Positions 27,880 through 36,037 of a stretch of 64,000 bases of DNA are shown one piece after another (the stretch's first letter is position 1; each line of letters begins with the position of its first letter). This stretch comes from Sphingobium sp. HWE2-09 (GTDB taxonomy: Bacteria; Pseudomonadota; Alphaproteobacteria; Sphingomonadales; Sphingomonadaceae): assembly GCF_035989265.1 (NCBI RefSeq), contig NZ_JAYKZX010000001.1:947001-1011000 (forward strand), written 5' to 3'. A program made the position numbers and the translations under genes. The notes beneath the pieces were generated by a model. It did not search any database and was not told the DNA's origin. It was given only the letters and a program-made list of their open reading frames with translations.

Positions 27880-28662
27880 ATGGGCCGTTTGGAAGGCAAG
27901 GTCGCCATCGTCACCGGCGGCGCGCGGGGCATGGGGGCGGCGACCTGTCGCCTGTTCGTGGCGGAAGGCGCCAAGGTCGCGATCGCCGACCTGCTCGATG
28001 ATGCGGGCGCTACGCTGGCGGCCGAACTGGGCGACGCGGCGCGCTTCTATCATCATGACGTGACCAGCGAAGCGGCGTGGGCCAGCCTGGTCGGCGCGGT
28101 GGAAGCGGATCTTGGCCCGATCGATATATTGGTCAACAATGCCGGTATCCTGCTGTTCCGCACCCTCCTGGAAACCACGCTGGCCGATTATGAAAAGGTG
28201 CTGAAGGTTAACCTCGTCGGCGAATTTCTGGGGATCAAGGCGGTCGCACCCGCCATGGTCGCACGGGGGAGGGGATCGATCGTCAACATATCCTCCGTCG
28301 ATGGCATGAAGGGCGCAAATGGCCTGGCCGCCTATTCGTCCAGCAAATGGGGCGTGCGCGGCTTGACCCGGGTGGCTGCGCTGGAATTGGGTCACAAGGG
28401 CGTCCGGGTCAATTCGGTGCATCCCGGCGGCGTCGACACGGTCATGACCAATTATGACGGGCGCAGCCGCGATGCCGTCAGCGAACGTTTCGGCAATATC
28501 CCGCTGCAACGCGTCGGCGCGCCGGAGGAGGTGGCGAAAGCCACCTTGTTCCTGGCGAGCGACGACGCTTCCTATCTAGCCGGAGCCGAGATCGCGGTCG
28601 ATGGCGGCATGTTGACCGGCCAATATTATGAAGGTTTTCCCGGTGCGCCGGGCGTTTCCTGA
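27880..28662 (+). CDS. 3-alpha(or 20-beta)-hydroxysteroid dehydrogenase-like SDR
   Basis: 260 residues. GRLEGKVAIVTGGARGMGAA, ADLLDDAG, NNAGIL, catalytic NISSVDGMKGANGLAAYSSSK and VNSVHPGGVDT give a close match to the 3-alpha/20-beta-HSD (FabG3/Rv2002) pattern. The acidic ADL strand end favours NAD. A paralogue is at 43805. Likely oxidises a steroid hydroxyl, though the same pattern also covers other cyclic alcohols. Cotranscribed with the MFS transporter and an AhpD-like gene. Confidence 0.85.
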   Translation: MGRLEGKVAIVTGGARGMGAATCRLFVAEGAKVAIADLLDDAGATLAAELGDAARFYHHDVTSEAAWASLVGAVEADLGPIDILVNNAGILLFRTLLETTLADYEKVLKVNLVGEFLGIKAVAPAMVARGRGSIVNISSVDGMKGANGLAAYSSSKWGVRGLTRVAALELGHKGVRVNSVHPGGVDTVMTNYDGRSRDAVSERFGNIPLQRVGAPEEVAKATLFLASDDASYLAGAEIAVDGGMLTGQYYEGFPGAPGVS

Positions 28663-28680
28663 TCGACAAGGAGAGACGCG

Positions 28681-29241
28681 ATGATCCGCATCGATATTCC
28701 CGACGAAGACGCCGCCAATCCCTATGGCTATGCCGCGCGCGTCCATGGCGGCGCGATCATGGCCGCAGCCGATGGCTTTTCCAAAGCGGTCTATCAGCAT
28801 AGCGCCCTGTCGCTGCGCGAATTTGAAGGCGCCCGGTCCCGCATCGCTCAGATCAACGGCTGTATCGTGTGCCAGCAATTTCGCGCGGCGCAGGACGCGC
28901 CGTCGATGTTCGCCGCGACGGGCGTGCGGCCCGATCATCTGATTTCCGACAATGGGCCGGCACCCGACGAGGCTTTCTATGCCGATGTCGCGCAATGGCG
29001 CGTGTCGCAGCAATTCAGCCCGCGCGAGCGCCTCGCCATAGAATTTGCCGAGCGCTTTGCGGAAGAACCGAAAGTCATCGCCGACGACGAGGATTTCTGG
29101 GCGCGCGCGCATGCGCAATTTTCAGACGCAGAGATTGTCGATCTGGCTCACAGCGTCGCGGCTTGGGTCGGCCTTGGACGGGTGGCGCATGTGCTGGGAT
29201 TCGACAGCGTCTGCCTGCCCTTCACCCAGGCTGCGGAATAA
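28681..29241 (+). CDS. Carboxymuconolactone decarboxylase/AhpD-like protein
   Basis: 186 residues, all helical by appearance. CIVC at about residues 61-64 is the redox CxxC of AhpD-like proteins, preceded by the usual REFEGARSRIAQINGC helix. The His that normally follows the second Cys by four residues in AhpD is Arg here. The C-terminal half (FSDAEIVDLAHSVAAWVGLGRVAHVLG) is typical of the family. Enzymatic role unclear: peroxidase, decarboxylase or a simple accessory fold. It lies between two SDR genes in the 25628-30053 operon. Confidence 0.8.
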   Translation: MIRIDIPDEDAANPYGYAARVHGGAIMAAADGFSKAVYQHSALSLREFEGARSRIAQINGCIVCQQFRAAQDAPSMFAATGVRPDHLISDNGPAPDEAFYADVAQWRVSQQFSPRERLAIEFAERFAEEPKVIADDEDFWARAHAQFSDAEIVDLAHSVAAWVGLGRVAHVLGFDSVCLPFTQAAE

Positions 29242-29252
29242 GGAGGACGACG

Positions 29253-30053
29253 ATGGCTGAAGGCAGACTGACCGGACGGGCCGCACTGATTACCGGTGCG
29301 GCGGATGGCATTGGGCAGGGCATGGCGATCCGCCTCGCGCGCGAGGGGGCGGCGGTGCTGGTGGTCGATTTCGATGCCGAAAAGGGCGCGGAAACGGTGG
29401 AGACGCTGCGGGCGCTTGGCGGGAAAGCGGATTTCTTCCGCGCTGACGTTACCCACAAGCCGGACGTGACCGGCGCGGTGGCCGCCTGCGTCGATCGTTT
29501 CGGCAGCGTCGATATCTTAGTGAATAATGCCTATCGCGGCACTGGCACAGGGAGGATCGAGAGCAAGTCGGACGATGTGTTCGCCGACGGCATGACCATG
29601 TGCCTTTACGCGGCGAAATGGGCGATGGAGGCTGCCTTCCCGCATATGCGCGCCAACCATTGGGGGCGGATCATCAACATCGCCTCGCTGAATGGCGTCA
29701 ACGCCCATATGGGAACCGCGGAATATAATGTGGGGAAGGAAGCGCTGCGCGCCTATACACGTTCCGCCGCGCGCGAATGGGCGGGCTATGGCATATGCGC
29801 CAACATCATCTGTCCGGCGGCGGCGTCGGCCAGCTATCGCCGGTTTCAGGAAATGGCCCCCGATGTCGCGGCCGCGACGGCGGCGGCCAATCCGATGGGG
29901 CGGATGGGCGATCCAGAAGTCGACATTGGCGGCGTAGCTTTGTTCCTGGCCAGCGAGGACGCGCGTTACCTGACCGGCAACACGCTGTTCGTCGATGGTG
30001 GCGGCCATATCAATGGCGTGCCCTGGGTGCCGGACCTTGGCCCGGACAGCTGA
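29253..30053 (+). CDS. Short-chain dehydrogenase/reductase
   Basis: 266 residues from ATG 29253 after AAGGAGG. TGAADGIGQG, DFDAEKG, NNAY in place of NNAG, catalytic ASLNGVNAHMGTAEYNVGK, and FVDGGGHINGVPW at the end. It is a paralogue of the SDR at 4243 (shared SLNGVNAHM and NGVxW endings), so the two operons probably handle related substrates. Last gene of its operon, converging on the EthD-SnoaL gene 14 bases away. Confidence 0.86.
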   Translation: MAEGRLTGRAALITGAADGIGQGMAIRLAREGAAVLVVDFDAEKGAETVETLRALGGKADFFRADVTHKPDVTGAVAACVDRFGSVDILVNNAYRGTGTGRIESKSDDVFADGMTMCLYAAKWAMEAAFPHMRANHWGRIINIASLNGVNAHMGTAEYNVGKEALRAYTRSAAREWAGYGICANIICPAAASASYRRFQEMAPDVAAATAAANPMGRMGDPEVDIGGVALFLASEDARYLTGNTLFVDGGGHINGVPWVPDLGPDS

Positions 30054-30067
30054 CCGATAGCTGATCG

Positions 30068-30880
30068 TCAGCCCAGATCGCTGGTTCCGGCATGCAATAT
30101 GCCTGGGTCGCCGCTGTGCGCGGCCCAGATCGCATCGCGCCGGACGATGCGCCATCCTGCCGCGCGGCGTTCCCACTGATCGACATATTCGCCGTTGGAA
30201 TCGAAGATCGGCCCGGCCGGATCGTCCACGCGCTGGTGGCGCGCCTGCACATAGGCGCGGCTGGTGGCGCGATCCCCGTCCAGATCGACCAATATGCTGC
30301 CGATCAGATGCTGCGTACCGCCGCAGCGGTCGAGGAAGCGGCGCATATTGTCGGTAAGCGCGGCCATGCCATGTTCGTCCTGCCCCGATCCATAGTCGAA
30401 GCAGATGTCATCAGCGAATACATCGCCCAGCCGATCCCATTGCTTATTGTCCAATATGCGGGCGAAGCGGGAGAGGCCACGCACGATCGCGCGCTCGTCC
30501 AGCAAGGCGGCGGCCGGATCGCGCGTTTCCGGCGGTCTGCTCGTTCGTTCTTCGACCACGAACATGCGCGTGGCGTTGCGGTCGAACAGATTTTCCTCAT
30601 CCGCCGCAATCTGGCCCGCAATGTCCGGCTCGGCGGCGCGGGCGGTGAAGCGATCATAGGCGGCGCGGTCGGCGAAGCACAGTTCCGTCACGACATCGAA
30701 ATCCAATGCCGCGCCCGGAAAGACGAAGGCGCCGTCGCGCTCCACATAGTTGCGGCGATATGCCAGAATATCGGGCAGCAGCCGCGCGATCAGCATAGCA
30801 TGGCGCGTTTCATAATAGTCGATAAAGGCTTTGGGGGTGATGTCCGGTCGGCGGCGCAGCAGCGCTATGCATTTGAACAT
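30068..30880 (-). CDS. EthD-SnoaL two-domain fusion protein
   Basis: 270 residues. Residues 1-105 form an EthD domain (FKCIALLRRRPDITPKAFIDYYETRHAMLI, YRRNYV, DVVTELCFADRAAYDRF). Residues ~125-270 form a SnoaL/NTF2 domain (DERAIVRGLSRFARILDNKQWDRLGDVFADDICFDYG, GGTQHLIGSILVDLDGDRATSRAYV). In the SnoaL part the catalytic Tyr of the Tyr-x4-Asp pair is Phe (FARILD). The fusion suggests the two activities act on the same intermediate; separate EthD and SnoaL genes occur elsewhere in the window. Monocistronic on the minus strand. Confidence 0.8.
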   Translation of the reverse strand: MFKCIALLRRRPDITPKAFIDYYETRHAMLIARLLPDILAYRRNYVERDGAFVFPGAALDFDVVTELCFADRAAYDRFTARAAEPDIAGQIAADEENLFDRNATRMFVVEERTSRPPETRDPAAALLDERAIVRGLSRFARILDNKQWDRLGDVFADDICFDYGSGQDEHGMAALTDNMRRFLDRCGGTQHLIGSILVDLDGDRATSRAYVQARHQRVDDPAGPIFDSNGEYVDQWERRAAGWRIVRRDAIWAAHSGDPGILHAGTSDLG

Positions 30881-30920
30881 GGCATCCTCTCCATCCCAAT
30901 GATCGAATATCGTCTTCGAT

Positions 30921-30951
30921 AAAAAGGCCGGGATTGGCGTCCCGGCCTTTT
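30921..30951 (-). terminator. Rho-independent terminator of the TonB receptor
   Basis: AAAAGGCCGGGA / TCCCGGCCTTTT stem with a 6-base loop, A/T tracts at both ends, five bases after the stop of the minus-strand receptor (30956). Confidence 0.88.
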
Positions 30952-30955
30952 CGCA

Positions 30956-33481
30956 TCATTCGCCCCCGAACCGGTATTTCAGGCGCAGGCCATACATGCG
31001 CGGTTCGCCATAGAGCGACGCCTGGTACAACAGCCCGCCGGTCTGCTGATACACATTGCTGTTGCTGATCCGGTACAGCTTGTTCGTCGCGTTCGTCACG
31101 AACAGGCCCAGATCGACGCCGCTGCGCGCGACGTCCCGCCAGTCGAGCGACATGTTCAGCAGGCCGAAGGCTTCAAGCCGGGCGCCCGGCTGTTCGAACG
31201 GCATCGCCGTCGTGTCGGTATATTGCGACGCCGTATGGGAATAGTTGGCGAAGAAGTTCAGCTTGCCCATGTCGTCGCCGACGGGAATTTCCGCATTGAC
31301 ATGCAGGCTCCAGATATAGGGCGCGACATATTGGAAGGGCAGGCAGGCAAAGTCCGCCGTACCGCCCGGCCCGACACCGCCATTGCAATCGGCCTGACCG
31401 GTGGAACTGGTGAAGGTGAACTTCTTATATTTGGCGTCGGTGTGGCTGAAATTGCCGCCGATCTCCAGACCCTGGAACGGTTGCATCGATGCGTCCAGTT
31501 CCACGCCGCGGATGCGCGCATCTGCATTGAAGATCTGCGATCCACCTGCACCGGTCGTGGGATTGAAGTCGGCGCCTGCGCGCTGGATGTCCTTGAAATC
31601 GACATGATAGGCGACCGCATTGAAGCGGAACGGCACATTGGCGATCGAGAAGTCCGATTTGACGCCCGCTTCATAGGAGGTGACATATTCGGGCAGGAAG
31701 GTCCGCTTGAAATCATAGACGGCCAGTGCGTTGAGACCGCCCGCCTTATATCCGCGGCTGACTTTGCCGAACAGGAGGATACGGGGCGAGACCTTATAGT
31801 CCAATCCGACCGTCCAGGTCGGCGCGTTGGTCTTGAGACCGACGGTGAACGTGCAACGTTCGAACTGGTCCGCGATCGGCACGCCCCTTTCACCCGTCGC
31901 GCCGCAATTCACCGTACCTGGGGCGGTGGGATTGGGCTGAATATTGGTCGAGAAGCCCGTGATCTTGTCCCACGTGTGGCGATAGCCACCGGTCAGGCGC
32001 AACCCGTCCAGCGCAGGCGAAAGAAGCCCGAAGTCCAGCGTCGCCTGCGCATAGAGCGCCTTGGATTCCTGGGTCGATGCATAGCGCTGGGTCGAGGAAT
32101 CGCAAAAGCCGGTAAAACTTGCGGGACAATAGAAGATCGATGCCCCCCCTTGCGTACCGGCGGGCTGCTGCTTGAAATAGAAGCCGCCTGCGGTGAAGCT
32201 GAGCAGCTTGTCGAACAGTTCGCCCTGAAGCTGAAGCTCCTCGGTGATCTGCTCGAAATTGTCGCGCGGCACTTCTTTGGAAGCGGTGTCGTTGAGATAG
32301 GTGACCGGCGTGCCGACCCCTGGCAAGGTGACCTGGCCCGGTGCCGGCAGGACGCCGGGATCGACATCATGCTGCTGAAGAACCGTCGCGTCGCTGTCGT
32401 AGCGATAGCGCAGCCGCATCCGTTGATAGCTGGCGATATTACGCAAGGTCAGCTGGTCGTTCAGCTCGAAATCGGTGGTGTTGCTGATGCCCCACGTCTC
32501 GGTTTCGGAAAATGTGTCGATGCTGAACGCCGTCTTGCGCGGCCCCAGTGCATTGGCCTGCGCGCTGGTGGCGCGATAAACGTCGCAGGACGCCGCGCCC
32601 GCCCCCGGTGCGTCGCTGCACAGGTTGATGGCTTTCAGGCCGTCGATGTTGAACTGACGATGGATCAGCCCCGCGCCATTGTTCCGCGACCGGCTGCCGT
32701 ACAGCATCGTATAGTTTTCGATGGTTTCGGTCGGACGGAACAGTACGCCCAGTCGGCCGGTATACCAATGCTGATTGTCGCGATCCTTGTTCCAGACCAC
32801 GTCCTGCGTATAGCCGTCGCGATCATTATAGGCGCCCGCGACCCGGACCATCAGCTTGTCGTCGACGATGGGGACGTTGAGCGCGCCTTCGATGATGCGC
32901 GCGTTGTAATTGCCGATCGTACCCTGGATCCAGCCGCCAAATTCATTCTTGGGCTTCTTGGGCGTCAGCAGAACCGCGCCGCCCGTCGTGTTACGGCCGA
33001 ACAGCGTGCCCTGCGGACCGGCCAGCACCTGCATATTTTCCAGATCCAGGAAATTGCCGGGGCCGCCCTGCTGCGACAAGGTGATGGCCGATGGCAGCGG
33101 CACTTCGTTCATATAGGTGACGACGCCCGGCGACGCCTGGAACGTCGCGCCCTGGCCGCGCAGCGTGAAGGATTGCGCTTCGCGTGAACCTTGGCCGTTG
33201 GGACCGACCACCAGTGAGGGAACGCTGGCCTGCAGATCCTGCTCCTTGCCGATGCCCTGTTGTTGCAGACGATCCGCCGAAAGCGCGGTGATGGCCACCG
33301 GCACGTCCTGGTTGTTTTCCTGGCGGCGGTTGGCGGTGACGATGATGTCGGCGATGCCACCCTGCGCCGCCTGTTGCGGCTCGGCCTGGGCAAATGCGGA
33401 CGGACTGGCGAGCAGGTTGCCCGCCACAAGGGCAGAGGCGCAAAGCAGCGTTCGGCGGCGTCGCCGTTTATCATAAGTCAT
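30956..33481 (-). CDS. TonB-dependent outer-membrane receptor
   Basis: 841 residues from ATG 33481, after GGGAGAG; nine more codons upstream are open but lack a ribosome site. Signal peptide (RRRRRTLLCASALVAGNLLA...AFAQ), TonB-box/plug IADIIVTANRRQENNQDVPVAI, GPQGTLFGRNTTGGAVLL, a full barrel and a terminal YRFGGE. Highly similar along its whole length to the frameshifted receptor at 22078-24644, including long shared plug and barrel stretches. It would import a large hydrophobic substrate using TonB energy; a steroid or bile salt is the contextual guess. Single gene, own terminator. Confidence 0.93.
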   Translation of the reverse strand: MTYDKRRRRRTLLCASALVAGNLLASPSAFAQAEPQQAAQGGIADIIVTANRRQENNQDVPVAITALSADRLQQQGIGKEQDLQASVPSLVVGPNGQGSREAQSFTLRGQGATFQASPGVVTYMNEVPLPSAITLSQQGGPGNFLDLENMQVLAGPQGTLFGRNTTGGAVLLTPKKPKNEFGGWIQGTIGNYNARIIEGALNVPIVDDKLMVRVAGAYNDRDGYTQDVVWNKDRDNQHWYTGRLGVLFRPTETIENYTMLYGSRSRNNGAGLIHRQFNIDGLKAINLCSDAPGAGAASCDVYRATSAQANALGPRKTAFSIDTFSETETWGISNTTDFELNDQLTLRNIASYQRMRLRYRYDSDATVLQQHDVDPGVLPAPGQVTLPGVGTPVTYLNDTASKEVPRDNFEQITEELQLQGELFDKLLSFTAGGFYFKQQPAGTQGGASIFYCPASFTGFCDSSTQRYASTQESKALYAQATLDFGLLSPALDGLRLTGGYRHTWDKITGFSTNIQPNPTAPGTVNCGATGERGVPIADQFERCTFTVGLKTNAPTWTVGLDYKVSPRILLFGKVSRGYKAGGLNALAVYDFKRTFLPEYVTSYEAGVKSDFSIANVPFRFNAVAYHVDFKDIQRAGADFNPTTGAGGSQIFNADARIRGVELDASMQPFQGLEIGGNFSHTDAKYKKFTFTSSTGQADCNGGVGPGGTADFACLPFQYVAPYIWSLHVNAEIPVGDDMGKLNFFANYSHTASQYTDTTAMPFEQPGARLEAFGLLNMSLDWRDVARSGVDLGLFVTNATNKLYRISNSNVYQQTGGLLYQASLYGEPRMYGLRLKYRFGGE

Positions 33482-33583
33482 CAAAACTCTCCCGTAACCA
33501 GGTTCCACAGGCGAACGGCGTCACCGCCGTCACCGGAAATCCTCTCCAATATTGATTATTATCTTATAGGGTGATGGCGCCGT

Positions 33584-34372
33584 TCAGGGGGCCATCCAAT
33601 GCCCCCCGTTGACGTCGAGCGATGCGCCGCTGACGACACGGGAATAATCGGAAATCATCATCAACACCGCGCGGGCGCAGTCATCTTCCGGCGGAATGAT
33701 GCCGATCGGAATATCCTTGGTGATGTCGGCGATCACATCGTCGCGATTCAATCCGCCATCGACCTGCGCCTGAATATGCGTTTCAACCGGCTCGCCATGG
33801 ATCCACCCCATGCGGCAGGTATTGACGCGGATGCCGACGCGGCCAAGGTCGGTCGACATATATTTGCCGAGCGTATTGAGCGCGCCCTTGGAAACGGCAT
33901 AGCCCATTTCCAGGCCGTATTCGCCACCGAAGGGGCGCACCGTGGCCATGGTGGAGACGTTCACCACCGCGCCGCCATCGCGCAGATAGGGGACGCAGGC
34001 GCGCGTCAGGCGCAACGCGCCCAGGCAATTGACATCGAACGCCTTGGCCATGTCGGCCGGATCGCTATTTTCTATGACGCTCCAGTCGCCATGATAATAG
34101 GCGCTGTTGATCAGGCCGTGGATACGGCCACCAAATTCGGCCGCCGTGCGTTCGGCCAGAGCAATGCACTGGGCCTCGTCCGACACGTCGCACGGCACGG
34201 CGATCGCCTTGCCGCCCTTGGCGATGATGTCGTCACGGACCGCTTCGATGAAAACTTGGTTGCGCGCTGCCAGAGCGACCGATGCGCCTTCGGCCGCGGC
34301 GATCCGCGCCAGCGCCTGACCCATGCCCGGGCCGACTCCGCTGATGATCGCGACCTTATCTTTCAGCAGCAT
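33584..34372 (-). CDS. Short-chain dehydrogenase/reductase
   Basis: 262 residues from ATG 34372 after GGAGAG. SGVGPGMGQA replaces the usual TGxxxGIG, N-x-x-x in LINSAYYHG replaces NNAG, and the catalytic Ser region STMATVRPFGGEYGLEMGYAVSK has a short insertion before Tyr-x3-Lys. The C-terminal part ends GASLDVNGGHWMAP. A divergent member of the family and perhaps specific for a different ring position. It lies upstream of the TonB receptor on the same strand and may share its transcript. Confidence 0.83.
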   Translation of the reverse strand: MLLKDKVAIISGVGPGMGQALARIAAAEGASVALAARNQVFIEAVRDDIIAKGGKAIAVPCDVSDEAQCIALAERTAAEFGGRIHGLINSAYYHGDWSVIENSDPADMAKAFDVNCLGALRLTRACVPYLRDGGAVVNVSTMATVRPFGGEYGLEMGYAVSKGALNTLGKYMSTDLGRVGIRVNTCRMGWIHGEPVETHIQAQVDGGLNRDDVIADITKDIPIGIIPPEDDCARAVLMMISDYSRVVSGASLDVNGGHWMAP

Positions 34373-34643
34373 TAGCGTCTCTCCTCGCTCTTCCGACTTA
34401 CGCCAGCGCACCTCTGCAATGGCCGCAGCTTCATCGGTCCGTTCGTCGCTTCCAGATGGAAGCGTCATCTTTCAGGGAGAGATGCTCCACTACGCCTTGT
34501 TATCTATGTAGCGCGCGAGCCACGCCTTGCAGCGCTGCCTCTCCGGTAATTGGCTGATAGGGTAATGGTTTAGCGATGGCAATACGCTAAACTATGCCAA
34601 TTCTTATTTGTTGTCGTTAAACGCGTAGTCGATTGCCATATTG

Positions 34644-35306
34644 TTACGCATGCGTGCGGTTAAGGAAAGCAAGGATGCGCTCATCTGATAGGCCAAGCCC
34701 GCGGGCGCAAAACAGGATCGCGTCGCGTCGCACCTTTTGATCATCGTCATCATAGGGAATGGCCGTGCGTGCGTGGCAGCGGGCCATCAGCATCATCGTG
34801 CCGACATGTTCCAGAAAGGCAGAGATGTTTGTTGGGGACAACAGCGTGCCGGTAATGGCGCCCTCCGCCTGCGCGGCCAGCAGCGCCTTCTCCAATCCCG
34901 GCCGGGAGAGGCGCAAGGCGCGACGATAGATGAGGCGCGCATAGCCGCCGTCACCGACCAAACTGCCCACGACCATGCGCATGCCTTCCGCATTGCCCGC
35001 TTCCGGCCCCAGCATCGCATGTTCCACCAGTCGACGAACGATCTCCAGCAGACCTTCCGTGCTGGCCTCGACGGCGCCCAAGGACCGAAAGGTCGCATCC
35101 TGATCGGCGATCACGTCGCGCAAAACCGCGCGATATATCTGCGTCTTGCTGCTGAAATGGCGAAAGATGAGGGCTTCCGAAACGCCTGCGGCCTGGGCGA
35201 TCTGTTGCGTCCTTGCGCCCTCCAAGCCATATCGCGCGAACACGGCCTTGGCGCCGACGATGATGGAAGCGCGGCGACCGGCGCTGGAAAGGCGAGGGGC
35301 GGGCAT
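34644..35306 (-). CDS. TetR-family transcriptional regulator
   Basis: 220 residues from ATG 35306. HTH: ASIIVGAKAVFARYGLEGARTQQIAQAAGVSEALIFRHFSSKTQIY, an unmistakable TetR signature. C-terminal helices with MRMVVGSLVGDGGYARLIYRR. It sits between the ketosteroid isomerase gene and an SDR gene on the same strand, and next to the Rieske operon, so it is the best candidate repressor for the steroid-ring genes here. No KstR-type operator was recognised. Confidence 0.87.
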   Translation of the reverse strand: MPAPRLSSAGRRASIIVGAKAVFARYGLEGARTQQIAQAAGVSEALIFRHFSSKTQIYRAVLRDVIADQDATFRSLGAVEASTEGLLEIVRRLVEHAMLGPEAGNAEGMRMVVGSLVGDGGYARLIYRRALRLSRPGLEKALLAAQAEGAITGTLLSPTNISAFLEHVGTMMLMARCHARTAIPYDDDDQKVRRDAILFCARGLGLSDERILAFLNRTHA

Positions 35307-35399
35307 TGAAGGGGTGCGAACTCCTGAAAGCAAGGCAGGCGGGCTGGGGCCGCGCATTGGTCATCCGGCTTTACGCACGCGTCGCAGGGGAGGCAAGCG

Positions 35400-35442
35400 C
35401 AGCGCCTGATGGCGCGGTGAGGCTGCCGGGCATCAGGCGCTG
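35400..35442 (-). terminator. Hairpin, 12-bp perfect stem, downstream of the isomerase gene
   Basis: CAGCGCCTGATG and CATCAGGCGCTG pair around a 19-base loop, eight bases past the stop of the minus-strand isomerase (35450). No T tract; it could attenuate rather than stop transcription towards the TetR gene. Confidence 0.5.
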
Positions 35443-35449
35443 GGACGGA

Positions 35450-35857
35450 TCAGTCTGTCAGTATCGCGACATCGTCCGGCCCCCAATAGGCTTTCAGGCT
35501 GGTGATCCGGCCTTGTTCGTCGAAGGTGCACACGTCCAGCGACCGGATCAGCATGCGCGGGCCATCTGGCGGCTGAAATGTCACGTCGAACATCAACGCA
35601 GCAGCATTGGCATGGGAACCCCGAATGGGCGCGACAGGACGAATCTGTGTACCGAATGCCACCGTGTCGTCGAACCAGGCCTTGATCGCATCGCCGCTTT
35701 TGATCGGCGATCCGACCGGATCCTCAATCGTCGCATCCGGCGCGAACAGGGCAAGGATGCCGTCCTTGTCACCGCGATTGATTCGCGTAACATAGGCTTC
35801 CAGCGCGGCGCGCATATCGGATTGGCTTGGCGCGATCTGTATAGTCGGTTGTTGCAT
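35450..35857 (-). CDS. Delta5-3-ketosteroid isomerase (KSI)
   Basis: 135 residues from ATG 35857, the length of Pseudomonas/Comamonas KSI (125-131). Catalytic residues map well: Tyr22 (P. putida Tyr16) in EAYVTRIN, general base Asp46 (Asp40) in TIEDPVG, and Asp108 (Asp103) in SLDVCTFDEQGRI, the last being nearly identical to the KSI segment. GSHANAAALMFDV and LKAYWGPDD also follow KSI order. It shifts a 5(6) double bond to the 4(5) position in 3-ketosteroids, the step that feeds KstD and Ksh. Divergent from the KshA-like Rieske operon with a TGCGTA element between them. A longer start at 35902 is open. Confidence 0.85.
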   Translation of the reverse strand: MQQPTIQIAPSQSDMRAALEAYVTRINRGDKDGILALFAPDATIEDPVGSPIKSGDAIKAWFDDTVAFGTQIRPVAPIRGSHANAAALMFDVTFQPPDGPRMLIRSLDVCTFDEQGRITSLKAYWGPDDVAILTD

Positions 35858-36037
35858 TGCGATCCGCTCGATAATTGAAGATATCCCGTAAATGACGCGC
35901 ATTTAACATATGATCTTGCTCAACCAACATATATTTGCGTAGATTGCAGTCGGTTTCGCGGACCAACCGGTGCGGCTAAGGCTGGCATAGGGTCCGCCTT
36001 CATGCTACTATGTCGCGGTAAGCGAGAGGATGATATC

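Noticed and set aside
26398..28509. Very long open frame on the minus strand, opposite the MFS and SDR genes
   Set aside because: Its product is Arg/Gln/Asp/His-rich low-complexity text with no motif, a usual shadow of high-GC genes; the plus strand has clear MFS and SDR motifs.
31223..33187. Long plus-strand open frame opposite the intact TonB receptor
   Set aside because: No recognisable domains; the receptor on the minus strand is complete with signal peptide and terminator.
34645..34650. TGCGTA element at the end of the TetR gene
   Set aside because: It overlaps the last codons and stop of the regulator, so it is explained by coding sequence.
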